Shown piece after piece: positions 7,881 to 16,545 of a stretch of 46,720 nt of DNA; the stretch's first letter is position 1, and each line of letters opens with the position of its first letter. The position numbers and the translations under genes were made by a program. Source of the DNA: an uncultured Akkermansia sp. (GTDB lineage: Bacteria; Verrucomicrobiota; Verrucomicrobiia; Verrucomicrobiales; Akkermansiaceae). Location of the stretch: assembly GCA_947629715.1 (NCBI GenBank), contig CANRET010000009.1, positions 1 through 46,720 on the forward strand, read 5' to 3'. The notes beneath the pieces were generated by a model. It was not told where the DNA came from and searched no databases. It saw only the letters and a list, made by a program, of their open reading frames with translations.

Positions 7881-9463
7881 GGTTGGTTCGGGGTGTTGTT
7901 TTTAGGAGGGACGGACGGCGGATTTGCCGCAGGAGTTGCGGACGGTTCTGACGATTTTCCGGACGACGACTTAGTTGGCGGTGTTTTTGGTGTGGTTGAC
8001 GCCGCCGTGTCGGGGACGGGAGAGACCGCTTGCGAAGCGGGAGCGTTCTTCGCGTTTTTTGTTGGGTCCGGCGCGCTTTTCTGAACTTTTTCAGGAGCTG
8101 GCTTTGGGGTCAGTAAATCCACAATCTCTACGAATTCCGCTGTTTCGCCAAGGCCCCCGATTTCATTCAACAATTCCCGGCAACGAGCGTTCAAGCGTTC
8201 GTAATCAATCGGTCCATTCTCCGCTTCCTTGGAATGCGGGAAAATGACGTAGGAGGCACCCAGAGACGACACCGGTCGAGCATACACATCTGCCTTGGGA
8301 TTGATGAGCTTTCCGAGTCGCAATGAGGCTTCACCGGCCTTATCGCGCGGGCCGAAATCGCCCACGATGGCGGGGTATGCTTTTTGACCGACGATAACCA
8401 CAGCGTAGTCGCCCGGTTGCGGGCGGAATTTGTCATCACGACCTTCTTTCAATGTGAGAGGGACAACGATGAAGGGGTCATACTGCGCAAGCAGGTAACT
8501 GTACCGCTTGATATCCCAGATAATTCGCTTCGCATTGTCAATTGCAGCTGACTTGCGAGGCTTCTCTTTCTGGAGTTTAGCGAGGCGCGCCTCCCACCCG
8601 GGCAGAAGGGGGTTGGGAGTTGCAGAGCGCTTTTTCCAGCGGTACGAAGTGGTGGGCTGGTAATAGTCGCTTTTACGTATGGATTCCGGCATGGTGGGCA
8701 GACGATCTCCGTCGGAGCCGTCACTCACCACATCCATGTCCGCCTGAATCCATAGCACACGCCGGTGCGTTTCGGGAGCGACGATTTCTAAAATCGTGTC
8801 GGTATCGTAGTAATTATGCCGATCTAAGGGCTGTGAAAGCGAAGCAATGGCACGTCGGACTTGATTCTGCTTGTGGCGGTACATGGCATAAAACCAACGC
8901 GATACATGCGCCCTCTCCATCAGTTCGCGATAACGAGGCAGGACTTTGGCAAGCTCGGGATTGACGAGGAGCAATTCCTGACCGTTTGCCGGATGCGGCA
9001 CAAGAAGGTCCATGCTGATACGTATCTGATAGGACGAACGATTTTTTCGGTCTTGTCCGGCTGTGGTACCGGGAGAAAAGTTGACGGAACTGCGCAGGTG
9101 CAAGTTTTTGCCAAGGGCCGTGAATTGCTCAAAGGAACCGGAGCTTAATTTCTCCGGCAGTACCGGCGGGTAGGGCGGCAGCTCCAGTTTTATGCCTGGT
9201 GCAAGTGATCCCGGCTTCCACGGCTTCGGCGCCTCTGAAGCGGCGCTGTCGCCCTCCGACACCGGAACAGGCGTTTCCACTCGCACCTCCACAGGAACTT
9301 CCACGCGTCTTTCAATAATTCGCACCTCAGGCTGCGGCTTCTCGCGCAATGTTTGCACGAGAAGTGCCGGGTAAGGGGTGCACAGCGAGGCCGCTGTCAA
9401 GCCCGCCACCAACAGCAAGCCCCCGCACACCCAGTGAAGACCTCTGATTTTCAAAATCCTCAT
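7877..9463 (-). CDS. Secreted or membrane-anchored GH75 (chitosanase)-like protein
   Basis: 528 residues. A signal anchor (about 8-28) is followed by a Val/Glu-rich stretch with repeats of the type VEVPVEV, then a conserved C-terminal half. The segment DYAVVIVGQKAYPAIVGDFGP with KAGEAS just after (352-380) matches the GH75 chitosanase core. Asp369 and Glu378 are nine residues apart, as the two catalytic acids are in that family. An Asp-rich patch (ADMDVVSDGSDGD, 241-253) also fits. The last 70 residues are a Pro/Ser/Thr/Lys tail. Much of the middle is unlike GH75, so the substrate could be another aminosugar polymer. It sits between an SDR gene and ruvA with 4 nt overlaps on both sides. Confidence 0.65.
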   Translation of the reverse strand: MRILKIRGLHWVCGGLLLVAGLTAASLCTPYPALLVQTLREKPQPEVRIIERRVEVPVEVRVETPVPVSEGDSAASEAPKPWKPGSLAPGIKLELPPYPPVLPEKLSSGSFEQFTALGKNLHLRSSVNFSPGTTAGQDRKNRSSYQIRISMDLLVPHPANGQELLLVNPELAKVLPRYRELMERAHVSRWFYAMYRHKQNQVRRAIASLSQPLDRHNYYDTDTILEIVAPETHRRVLWIQADMDVVSDGSDGDRLPTMPESIRKSDYYQPTTSYRWKKRSATPNPLLPGWEARLAKLQKEKPRKSAAIDNAKRIIWDIKRYSYLLAQYDPFIVVPLTLKEGRDDKFRPQPGDYAVVIVGQKAYPAIVGDFGPRDKAGEASLRLGKLINPKADVYARPVSSLGASYVIFPHSKEAENGPIDYERLNARCRELLNEIGGLGETAEFVEIVDLLTPKPAPEKVQKSAPDPTKNAKNAPASQAVSPVPDTAASTTPKTPPTKSSSGKSSEPSATPAANPPSVPPKNNTPNQP

Positions 9464-10278
9464 GACGCCTTACCCGATTGAATACTCACCCGACGCGGGC
9501 GCGTTGCCAAGATGGTTCGCTTGAGCCACAACGGCAGCAGCCGGAGCAGGCAGCCGCTGATCCACACTTTGAGGGAAGGGTAGCACCGCGCGTCCCCTTT
9601 TTCAAGCGCCCGCAATGCGCTGCGGATCACAGCATCGGCCGATGTGTAGAAGCATGACTTGAGCGGCATGTCTCCGCAATCGTACCCATCACGCTTTGCC
9701 ACACTGCCGAACTCTGTATGCACTGGCCCGGGGCAGACTGCCAGCACACGAATACCCGACCCGCGCAACTCAAGTCGCAAAGCTTCCGAGAAAGACGCCA
9801 CAAACGATTTGCTGGCCGCATACAATGCAAAGTCCGGCAAAAAAACATCCGCCGCCAGCGAGGCGATGTTTACCACATCGCCTCCATCCCTCTGCAGTCG
9901 CGGCAACAGACCATGCGCAAGCTCCGCCACAGCCAGCATGTTCACTTCCATGAGCTGCCGTATCTTCACGATTTGAGCTGCGGCGAGTTCTCCATAATCG
10001 CCCAACCCTGCATTGTTAATCAGAAGAGTGCGACCGGGCGAAAGTCGGGTTAAACGAGCGAGCAGCTCGTCACGTTGGGAGGCTTGCGCTAAGTCGCAAC
10101 GCATGCTCACGAACTCGGTGGAGGGATACAGCTTGCCAAGCCGTTGCGCCAATGCTTCCAGACGCTCTTGCCTGCGCGCCACCAGGACCATACGGCGCGT
10201 CCGCCCGGACAATGCCTCAGCAAAGCCTTCTCCGAGTCCGGATGATGCGCCGGTCACGATGGTGAGTTCGTACTCCAT
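9460..10278 (-). CDS. Short-chain dehydrogenase/reductase (SDR)
   Basis: 272 residues from ATG 10278. It shows the classical SDR marks: TGASSGLG (NAD(P) binding, near residue 9), NNAG, the catalytic Ser in VVNIASLAAD and YAASK (Tyr/Lys pair). A basic residue pair after the second strand (VARRQERLE) suggests NADP preference. The C-terminus has a hydrophobic stretch (ISGCLLRLLPLWLKR), as in membrane-associated YqjQ/DltE-like SDRs. The frame is open upstream to 10446, but that extension crosses the promoter and lacks SDR similarity. A -10 box lies 10 bases before the start. It is the first gene of an operon with the GH75-like gene and ruvA. The substrate is unknown. Confidence 0.85.
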   Translation of the reverse strand: MEYELTIVTGASSGLGEGFAEALSGRTRRMVLVARRQERLEALAQRLGKLYPSTEFVSMRCDLAQASQRDELLARLTRLSPGRTLLINNAGLGDYGELAAAQIVKIRQLMEVNMLAVAELAHGLLPRLQRDGGDVVNIASLAADVFLPDFALYAASKSFVASFSEALRLELRGSGIRVLAVCPGPVHTEFGSVAKRDGYDCGDMPLKSCFYTSADAVIRSALRALEKGDARCYPSLKVWISGCLLRLLPLWLKRTILATRPRRVSIQSGKAS

Positions 10279-10287
10279 CCAGCGTGC

Positions 10288-10316
10288 ATTATCCCATCTT
10301 TCCCTGAGTTCAGCAA
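10288..10316 (-). promoter_or_regulatory. Promoter of the SDR-GH75-ruvA operon
   Basis: TTGCTG (10311-10316), a 17 bp spacer and GATAAT (10288-10293) on the minus strand. The expected transcript start is about 3 nt upstream of the ATG at 10278, so the mRNA would be nearly leaderless. Confidence 0.6.
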
Positions 10317-10403
10317 GTAAAATCACGTCTGTCTCAATTGACGTGAGTATCGTTCTGAGGCACGATCTTTTTTGAGTTTCCTCGAAAAATCGCGACTTTG
10401 TAC

Positions 10404-10432
10404 TTGCAAAGCACGCAAAAATATGCTTTACT
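10404..10432 (+). promoter_or_regulatory. Promoter of the tRNA-Thr/tRNA-Lys cluster
   Basis: TTGCAA (10404-10409), a 17 bp spacer and TTTACT (10427-10432). The expected start near 10439 leaves a leader of about 11 nt before the first tRNA. Confidence 0.6.
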
Positions 10433-10449
10433 CCCCCCGCGTACACGCC

Positions 10450-10521
10450 GCCGCTGTAGCTCAGTGGTAGAGCAACGCATTCGTAATGCGTGGGTCGTCA
10501 GTTCAAATCTGACCAGCGGCT
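10450..10521 (+). tRNA. tRNA-Thr (anticodon CGT)
   Basis: The acceptor GCCGCTG pairs fully with CAGCGGC at 10514-10520. The D-arm begins TAGCTC, the anticodon stem is ACGCA/TGCGT around loop TTCGTAA, and the T-loop is TTCAAAT. CCA is not encoded. It is the first of three tRNAs before lepA. Confidence 0.93.
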
Positions 10522-10552
10522 TCCTTTTTCGGGGGTGTGTCGCCATCGAAAA

Positions 10553-10625
10553 GCCTCCGTAGCTCAGTTGGTAGAGCAGCTGACTCTTAATCAGTTTGTC
10601 CACGGTTCGAGCCCGTGCGGGGGTA
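10553..10625 (+). tRNA. tRNA-Lys (anticodon CTT), copy 1
   Basis: The acceptor GCCTCCG pairs with CGGGGGT (two G-U pairs). The anticodon loop CTCTTAA sits in stem CTGA/TCAG, the T-arm is CACGG TTCGAGC CCGTG, and the discriminator is A. CCA is not encoded. The sequence is identical over its full length to the copy at 10670-10742. Confidence 0.93.
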
Positions 10626-10669
10626 TTCGCGGCGTGCTGCGTATGCGTTGCACGATGCCCGCGAGACAT

Positions 10670-10742
10670 GCCTCCGTAGCTCAGTTGGTAGAGCAGCTGA
10701 CTCTTAATCAGTTTGTCCACGGTTCGAGCCCGTGCGGGGGTA
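10670..10742 (+). tRNA. tRNA-Lys (anticodon CTT), copy 2
   Basis: Identical to the copy starting 117 nt upstream, while the sequence between the two copies is unrelated. A tandem duplication, or gene conversion keeping the copies identical, is likely. It ends 64 nt before lepA, which may share the transcript because no terminator is visible between them. Confidence 0.93.
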
Positions 10743-10806
10743 GAATGCGAGGGGGCGGCAGTTCCGGCTGCGAGCGGTTTCTCCCTTTTCACAGATCAGC
10801 GCGCGC

Positions 10807-12612
10807 ATGCCCACGGATATCCGACTTAAGCGCAACTTTTCCATCATTGCGCACATCGACCACGGCAAGACGACACTTTCGGATCGCCTGCTGGAGCGCA
10901 CGCACACCATTGCCGAACGAGACAAGCAGGATCAACTGCTGGATGCCATGGATCTGGAGCGCGAGAAGGGCATTACCATCAAATCTCACCCGGTCACCAT
11001 GCGATACACGGCGCAGGACGGCGAGACTTATGAGCTGAACCTTCTTGACACGCCGGGTCATGTGGATTTTTCCTACGAGGTGTCGCGCTCGCTGGCGGCG
11101 TGCGACGGGGCGCTGCTTATCGTTGACGCCGCGCAGGGAGTGGAGGCGCAAACGCTTGCCAACATGCACCTGGCCATGCAGCAGAAGCTCGAGATTGTGC
11201 CGGTGATCAATAAAATTGACCTGCCGGGCGCCAATCTGCCCAAGGTGTATCGCCAACTTGAAGAACTCATCTGTATTCCGCGGGAGGAAGCTGTTCTGTG
11301 CTCAGCAAAGGCGGGCATTGGCATTGACGAAGTGCTGGAGGCTATCGTGCAGCGCATTCCCGCTCCGACTCAGGCGGATGACGACAAGCTGCGCGCGCTG
11401 GTGTTCGATTCGGTGTATGATGCGTATCGCGGAGTCGTATCGTACGTGCGCGTGGTGAGCGGGCGCGTAGCGCGCGGGATGAAAGTGAAGCTCTTTGCCA
11501 CGCCGGATACCTTCGAGGTGAAAGAGGTGGGCGTCTTTACTCCCGGTATGCAGGTCGCAGAGGAGTTGACAACCGGCGATGTGGGCTACATCATCGCCAA
11601 TATGAAGAGTACCGCCGATGTGAAAATAGGCGATACTTACACCGACCTGCAAAATCCATGCAGCGAGCCACTGCCGGGGTTCAAGGAGATCCACCCCATG
11701 GTTTTTTCCGGCATTTATCCGGTGGATACGTCCGATTACGAGAATCTGAAAGCGGCCATGGCGAAGCTGCAGATCAACGATGCCGCCTTTACCTACACGG
11801 CGGAGAGTTCCGTGGCTCTCGGATTCGGTTTTCGCTGCGGTTTTCTGGGGCTGCTTCACATGGAAATTATCCAAGAGCGCCTGCGTCGCGAGTTCAACAT
11901 GGATGTTATCTCGACCTATCCCTCAGTCATCTACGAAGTTACCAAAACGGACGGCTCGGAACTCATCGTGGACAACCCGGGAATGCTCCCTGAGACGCAG
12001 GAAATTCAGCAGATTCGCGAGCCGATGGTGAAAGTGTTTGTCATGTTGCCCAGCGAGTACATTGGCGATATCATGCGCCTGGTCATGGAAAAGCGCGGCG
12101 AGGTGGTGCATACCGAGACGATTGATGATACACGCGTGATGCTCACTTGTCGCATTCCCATGGCCGAGATCTTGGTGGACTTCAACGACAAGCTCAAGAG
12201 CATCACACGAGGCTACGGAAGCATGGATTACGAATTCGACGGCTACAATCCCGCTCAGCTCGTGAAGATGGACATGCTCATCGCTGGCGAGCCGGTGGAC
12301 GCTTTTTCGATGATTGTACATCGCCAGCGCGCAGAAGCTCAGGGACGTGAGCTGGCGCTCAAACTCAAGGAGGTCATCCCGCGCCAGCTGTTCACCGTGG
12401 CGATTCAAGCCTGCATTGGCGGCAAAATCATTGCCCGCGAAAGCATCTCGCCCATGCGCAAAAACGTGACGGCAAAATGCTACGGCGGCGATGTGACGCG
12501 TAAGCGCAAGCTCCTTGAAAAGCAAAAAGAAGGCAAGAAGCGCATGAAGGCTATCGGGCGTGTCAATATCCCGCAGGAAGCCTTCATCAATGTCCTCAAG
12601 AGCGGCAACTGA
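10807..12612 (+). CDS. lepA: Elongation factor 4 (LepA), translational GTPase
   Basis: 601 residues, the typical LepA length. GTPase motifs are AHIDHGKTT (G1), DTPGHVDF (G3) and NKIDLPGA (G4). Switch I carries the family sequence MDLEREKGITIK. The EF4-specific C-terminal domain is present (AQACIGGKIIARE-like region with the CYGGDVTRKRKLLEKQKEGKKRMK tail). LepA binds the ribosome and influences initiation and back-translocation under stress. No clear promoter or strong Shine-Dalgarno site lies just upstream, so it may be read from the tRNA promoter. uppP follows after 3 nt. Confidence 0.97.
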   Translation: MPTDIRLKRNFSIIAHIDHGKTTLSDRLLERTHTIAERDKQDQLLDAMDLEREKGITIKSHPVTMRYTAQDGETYELNLLDTPGHVDFSYEVSRSLAACDGALLIVDAAQGVEAQTLANMHLAMQQKLEIVPVINKIDLPGANLPKVYRQLEELICIPREEAVLCSAKAGIGIDEVLEAIVQRIPAPTQADDDKLRALVFDSVYDAYRGVVSYVRVVSGRVARGMKVKLFATPDTFEVKEVGVFTPGMQVAEELTTGDVGYIIANMKSTADVKIGDTYTDLQNPCSEPLPGFKEIHPMVFSGIYPVDTSDYENLKAAMAKLQINDAAFTYTAESSVALGFGFRCGFLGLLHMEIIQERLRREFNMDVISTYPSVIYEVTKTDGSELIVDNPGMLPETQEIQQIREPMVKVFVMLPSEYIGDIMRLVMEKRGEVVHTETIDDTRVMLTCRIPMAEILVDFNDKLKSITRGYGSMDYEFDGYNPAQLVKMDMLIAGEPVDAFSMIVHRQRAEAQGRELALKLKEVIPRQLFTVAIQACIGGKIIARESISPMRKNVTAKCYGGDVTRKRKLLEKQKEGKKRMKAIGRVNIPQEAFINVLKSGN

Positions 12613-12615
12613 ATT

Positions 12616-13494
12616 ATGGACATCTTTCAAGCCATTGTTCTGGGAATCGTGGAGGGGCTTACGGAGTACCTGCCTATTTCCTCCACCGGGCACTTGATTA
12701 TTGCTCAATACCTGCTGGGCATGCAGGAGAGCTCCGCTCTCAGTGCATTCGAAGTTTGCATTCAAGGCGGAGCCATTCTCGCCGTGCTGGGACTGTATTT
12801 TCCTCGCGTGTTGCAGATGTGGCGCGGGCTCTTGGGCAGGTGTCCGGAAGGACGACGACTGATGATGAATCTCATCATTGGCTTTCTCCCCGCAGCCGTG
12901 GTGGGGCTGCTCTGTTCGCGCTTCATTAAGACCTATCTGTTTAATGCACCCACAGTGATGGTGAGTTGGGCGCTTGGCGGTATCGTTATCCTGCTCTATG
13001 TGCGGTCGCGTAAGCATTCCGGTCGCGCTGATTACGGAAGGCCGTTGGAGAGCCTTTCGCCGTGCGGCGCTCTGGGGATAGGGCTCATGCAGTGCATCGC
13101 TATGTGCCCCGGAGTCAGCCGCAGCCTCATGACGATGCTCGGCGGTCTCTGCATGGGACTCAGCCTTGCTGCAGCAGTGGAATTCAGCTTCTTGCTCGGA
13201 CTCATCACGCTGGGCGCCGCCACTTGTCACGATGCCGTTGCGCACGGTGCGGATATGCTGCAGCAGATCGGTTGGCTGCCCATGCTCGTCGGTACGTTGG
13301 TGGCTTGGGCGAGCTCCATCGCAGCTGTCCGTTGGATGGTTTCCTTCCTCCGGCGTCACAGCCTTTCGATTTTCGGGTGGTATCGCCTCGCTGCCGCTGC
13401 GTTCATGCTTTTCCTCATCACACACACGGGGATTGCGATAACAAGACTTGCCGCTGCGTTTGCGCACCTTGACAAGCTGCGATGCGTGTGCTAG
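12616..13494 (+). CDS. uppP: Undecaprenyl-diphosphatase UppP (BacA)
   Basis: 292 residues with about eight membrane segments. The two catalytic signatures are EGLTEYLPISSTGH (Glu13 and Glu17, ending at His26) and PGVSRS at 165-170. UppP recycles undecaprenyl diphosphate to the monophosphate lipid carrier used for peptidoglycan and O-antigen; its loss or excess changes bacitracin sensitivity. ATG 12616 follows the lepA stop by 3 nt, suggesting coupling. Its 3' end contains the -35 element of the kdsD/kpsF promoter. Confidence 0.95.
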   Translation: MDIFQAIVLGIVEGLTEYLPISSTGHLIIAQYLLGMQESSALSAFEVCIQGGAILAVLGLYFPRVLQMWRGLLGRCPEGRRLMMNLIIGFLPAAVVGLLCSRFIKTYLFNAPTVMVSWALGGIVILLYVRSRKHSGRADYGRPLESLSPCGALGIGLMQCIAMCPGVSRSLMTMLGGLCMGLSLAAAVEFSFLLGLITLGAATCHDAVAHGADMLQQIGWLPMLVGTLVAWASSIAAVRWMVSFLRRHSLSIFGWYRLAAAAFMLFLITHTGIAITRLAAAFAHLDKLRCVC

Positions 13495-13497
13495 CAT
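13469..13497 (+). promoter_or_regulatory. Promoter of the kdsD/kpsF gene, overlapping the uppP stop
   Basis: TTGACA (13469-13474), a 17 bp spacer and TAGCAT (13492-13497). Transcription would start near 13504. The ATG at 13496 is therefore unlikely to be the start, and the ATG at 13523 is supported, with a leader of about 19 nt. Confidence 0.6.
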
Positions 13498-13522
13498 GGT
13501 TGCGACAACTTACGCCCCAACA

Positions 13523-14491
13523 ATGACAGAGCACACGATACGCGGGAAGAAAGTTTTTGAAGATGAAATTGAAGCGCTGCGGGCCATCGGGGCGCAACTC
13601 AATGATTCTTTCAACCGAGCGGTAGAAGCTATGAAGGGAGCTGTTGAGAGCGGCCACAAGATAATCGTGGTCGGGGTGGGTAAGAGCGGGTTGGTGGGCA
13701 ATAAAATCGCAGCCACGCTCACCTCCACCGGGGCCCCGTCGGTTGTTCTGGATTCCATGAATGCGATGCACGGCGACTTGGGCATTGTCCAAGATGGCGA
13801 TGCCTGCATTGCGATGTCTTTCTCCGGTGAAACTTCCGAGCTGCTCACACTGCTTCCTTTCCTGAAACGCTACGATATGCCCATCATCGGCATGACCGGC
13901 AAGCCGGGTTCCACCCTCGGACAGCTTTCGGATATTGTTTTGGACACCTCGGTGCAGCGTGAGGCCGATCCGCTGAATCTGGCGCCGACCTCATCTTCCA
14001 CCGCGATGCTCGTGATGGGAGATGCGCTTGCTGTGGCGCTTCTGGAGGCAAGGCATTTCACCAGGGAGGATTTTGCACGCAGTCACCCCGGCGGTTCGCT
14101 CGGGCGGGCATTGCTGACACGCATCTCCGACATCATGCGCAAGGATTTGGCCATTCTGCCGAGCGGGGTGACTGTCATGGATTGCCTGGTGGCGATGACT
14201 AAGGCGCGCAGCGGCGCCTGCGTGCTCACCAAGGAGGACGGAACGTTGGCCGGCATCTTCACGCACGGCGATTTCGCGCGCACTTTCCAGACCAATCCGG
14301 ACTGCGGTGCTTTGCCCGTAGCGCAATTTATGACGGTTTCTCCCGTATTTGTGCACGCCGACCAACTGGCTGTTGCAGCGGTAAAAACGCTGCGTGATCG
14401 CCGCATAGATGATCTCGTGGTACTCGATGCGCAGAATCACCCTGTCGGGCTGATTGATACGCAGGACCTCGTTCGTCTCAAGCTCATTTGA
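13523..14491 (+). CDS. kdsD: Arabinose-5-phosphate isomerase (KdsD/KpsF/GutQ family)
   Basis: 322 residues from ATG 13523. An N-terminal SIS domain (VVGVGKSGLVGNKIAATLTS, SMNAMHGDLG, MSFSGETSELL, SSSTAMLVMGDALAVAL and ARSHPGGSLGR) is followed by a pair of CBS domains (LPSGVTVMDCLVAM... and VSPVFVHADQLAVAAVKTLRDRRIDDLVV). The enzyme converts ribulose 5-phosphate to arabinose 5-phosphate, the first step to Kdo of the LPS core, which implies a Gram-negative envelope. Upstream in-frame starts at 13448 and 13496 lie within uppP or the promoter. GutQ-like paralogues share this layout, so the symbol is the likely one rather than proven. Confidence 0.9.
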   Translation: MTEHTIRGKKVFEDEIEALRAIGAQLNDSFNRAVEAMKGAVESGHKIIVVGVGKSGLVGNKIAATLTSTGAPSVVLDSMNAMHGDLGIVQDGDACIAMSFSGETSELLTLLPFLKRYDMPIIGMTGKPGSTLGQLSDIVLDTSVQREADPLNLAPTSSSTAMLVMGDALAVALLEARHFTREDFARSHPGGSLGRALLTRISDIMRKDLAILPSGVTVMDCLVAMTKARSGACVLTKEDGTLAGIFTHGDFARTFQTNPDCGALPVAQFMTVSPVFVHADQLAVAAVKTLRDRRIDDLVVLDAQNHPVGLIDTQDLVRLKLI

Positions 14492-14542
14492 GTTGCTCAG
14501 CTCGCTCGGACGATCGGAAAGCCGGGCAGCGCGCGAGGAAGT

Positions 14543-15919
14543 TCAGTGCGCCTGGGGAGTCGGTTGCTGGGATCGCGGCGCCGGACGCCGTTTTGCAGCG
14601 CGGTGGTTCGAATCCTTTTTGGGTGCCAGAGTCAAGTGTACGTCAAAGGCTTTTTCCGGTTGATCGCCCCATGATTCACAAGTCAGCTTACCGGTGAGCG
14701 AGCCGTCCTCCGATAAAGAAAGCAGCATGACTCCATCTTTCTTGTCAAAAACCTCTGCCGTGGCAACATCCGGATCATAGCGACCGCTGTACACATGAAT
14801 CACGCAGGAAACGGCTTCACCACTCTTGGGAGGAGCTTCGCAACGTCCCACAACGCGAAGCTCCGCTTGCGGCAAATCCGTGTCGGAGAGAGTACCGATG
14901 AACTGAAGAGCATCCGGGAAAGCTGCCGCTTTTGCAATGCGCAGCGTAAACTTGCCGAAAGCCTCAGCGCGCTTCCACTCTCCGACGTACGAGGCGGCGG
15001 TGTAAAGCAACTTTTCGCACATAGTCTCCCAGGTTTTGCGACGTTCAGCTCGCGTGGCAGCTTCCTCCTGCTCGGCTTTTTCGGCTTCCTCGCGGCGCGC
15101 TTGAGCTTCCAGCATCCTGGAGCGGGTCTCCTGCTCACGCTTTTCAATGTACGGCTTTGTCGCGGAATTAAAAGCTTCGATTTTTTCGCGTAACAGGGTC
15201 CGACGCTTCATCTCAAAGTCATCCGTCACTACGGTCGCGTTTTCCGGAAGCGCTTTCTCGGGAATCAGCGGCAACAGGCTGCGCAGAGGAGCCGTGTCAA
15301 AGCCGATGTCACTGAAAAGCCACTGCCCGTCAGACCTGCGGGCACGCATGGAGACCGGTATCTCCACTGTAGTTTGGGCAGGGACTCGCAGTCGGTGCAC
15401 GGAATCCTCTGCCAGGGACTTGATCTCGTCGGCCATTTTTTTGAGTTGCTCAGGCAGCGGTTTGGCAACACGATCCTCCTCGGTAATGGCTGAAGTTTCT
15501 GCTCCTGCCTGCAGCAGATAGACCGCCTCCGGCAACATGGCTCGGTTAATCGCCGCGTTTATCTCTTTTCTTTCCTCATTGAATATTAGCGGCGCATCCT
15601 CTGACTTATACAAGTTCTCTTCCACTTGGATTATGGCGCGCGCCGTCACCAGCACGCTTCCATCTTCCTCGTGCGAACTCGCCATTTGCACATCTCCTAA
15701 CTTCACCATCGGAAAATCCGAAAGCAAGGGCAGTATTTGCAGTCTTACATCCTGCGCCTTCGGCTCTGTCGGCTCCGTCGGCTGCAGGGGTATCCTCTCA
15801 CTCGGAGCAGGACTCTCTTCGGCTTCTTCCCTGTCCTTGCACGAAGTCAGCAAAACGACCGATGACAGCATCAGCAACGCTGCTGACCACGCCACCGATT
15901 TGCTGCCGTGAACGACCAT
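14543..15919 (-). CDS. Putative lipoprotein with coiled-coil region, unknown function
   Basis: 458 residues from ATG 15919 (a GTG one codon upstream is possible). A signal peptide ends in the lipobox LLTSC, so it is probably a lipoprotein. An acidic Pro/Glu segment follows, then mixed sequence. A Glu/Arg/Ala-rich coiled coil lies around residues 255-300 (EKREQETRSRMLEAQARREEAEKAEQ is part of it). A C-terminal beta-rich domain contains YVGEWKRAEAFGKFTLRI and VIHVYSGRYDPDVATAEV. I do not recognise the family. Its start overlaps the stop of the FHA gene (TGATG), so the two are coupled and may act in one envelope complex. Confidence 0.6.
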   Translation of the reverse strand: MVVHGSKSVAWSAALLMLSSVVLLTSCKDREEAEESPAPSERIPLQPTEPTEPKAQDVRLQILPLLSDFPMVKLGDVQMASSHEEDGSVLVTARAIIQVEENLYKSEDAPLIFNEERKEINAAINRAMLPEAVYLLQAGAETSAITEEDRVAKPLPEQLKKMADEIKSLAEDSVHRLRVPAQTTVEIPVSMRARRSDGQWLFSDIGFDTAPLRSLLPLIPEKALPENATVVTDDFEMKRRTLLREKIEAFNSATKPYIEKREQETRSRMLEAQARREEAEKAEQEEAATRAERRKTWETMCEKLLYTAASYVGEWKRAEAFGKFTLRIAKAAAFPDALQFIGTLSDTDLPQAELRVVGRCEAPPKSGEAVSCVIHVYSGRYDPDVATAEVFDKKDGVMLLSLSEDGSLTGKLTCESWGDQPEKAFDVHLTLAPKKDSNHRAAKRRPAPRSQQPTPQAH

Positions 15920-16527
15920 CACTTTCCGTCTGCTTGGATGCCCGGCAGGAAGTTCCCCGTGCGTTCCCAGTGGCGCAATGCAATTCCGGCGTACAGAGCC
16001 AGCAACAGGATGATGACGACGTACACAAAAGTGAACGCGGAGCCTCTCCTGCTGCCGCTGCGGTCGAACTTCTTGGCAAGTTGGCTGATATCCGTGTGCT
16101 GGTTCGCTCCCTTCACTCCCGTTCCCGGCCGCTTTATCGCGGGAGACTTTTTCGTCTCAGGAGCGGCGCCGGTTTTGGCTGATTCGACGGCTGTCGGTGA
16201 GGGCTGAACCGGTTGCGCTGGTTGGGCGGCGGCCACAGGCTCCAAGGTGATGCAGGCGGCTCCCAGCATGTATTCCAAACCGGGTTGCATGTACTCTGAC
16301 TGCACGGGCCGTCCATTCTGCAATGTGCCGTATTGGCTGTGCAGGTCCTCAATTACGTAGCCCTGCGGCTGGCATACGATACGAGCGTGCGTGGACGATA
16401 AGCCGTTGACTCCGGGCAATGCCAGCTGGCATGTGGGCGCACTGCCCACCACGACCTCTCCTCCCGGGACCACCGGAAGTTCGTAGGTGTAAAAATGATT
16501 TGGCTCCCTGATGTAAATACGTGGCAT
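15919..16527 (-). CDS. FHA-domain protein with C-terminal membrane anchor
   Basis: 202 residues. Residues 1-100 form a forkhead-associated domain with the phosphothreonine-binding signature: VVVGSAPTCQLALPG, then SSTHARIV, then DLHSQYGTLQNGRPV (family pattern G(R/S)...S..HA.I.......DL.S.NGT..N). A Pro/Ala/Lys-rich linker and one transmembrane helix near 165-185 follow (VYVVIILLLALYAGIAL). FHA domains bind phosphothreonine, so it probably docks a Ser/Thr-phosphorylated partner at the inner membrane with the sensor domain in the cytoplasm. No kinase gene is visible nearby. It is coupled to the lipoprotein gene downstream. Confidence 0.8.
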   Translation of the reverse strand: MPRIYIREPNHFYTYELPVVPGGEVVVGSAPTCQLALPGVNGLSSTHARIVCQPQGYVIEDLHSQYGTLQNGRPVQSEYMQPGLEYMLGAACITLEPVAAAQPAQPVQPSPTAVESAKTGAAPETKKSPAIKRPGTGVKGANQHTDISQLAKKFDRSGSRRGSAFTFVYVVIILLLALYAGIALRHWERTGNFLPGIQADGK

Positions 16528-16545
16528 AGTTGTACGAACGCGCTA

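Noticed and set aside
10490..11038. 182-residue frame across the tRNA genes
   Set aside because: It reads through three tRNAs and the start of lepA in another frame; the repeated peptide simply mirrors the duplicated tRNA.
11923..13497. 524-residue minus-strand frame
   Set aside because: It is the antisense shadow of lepA and uppP, is rich in His, Gln and Arg, and has no domain.
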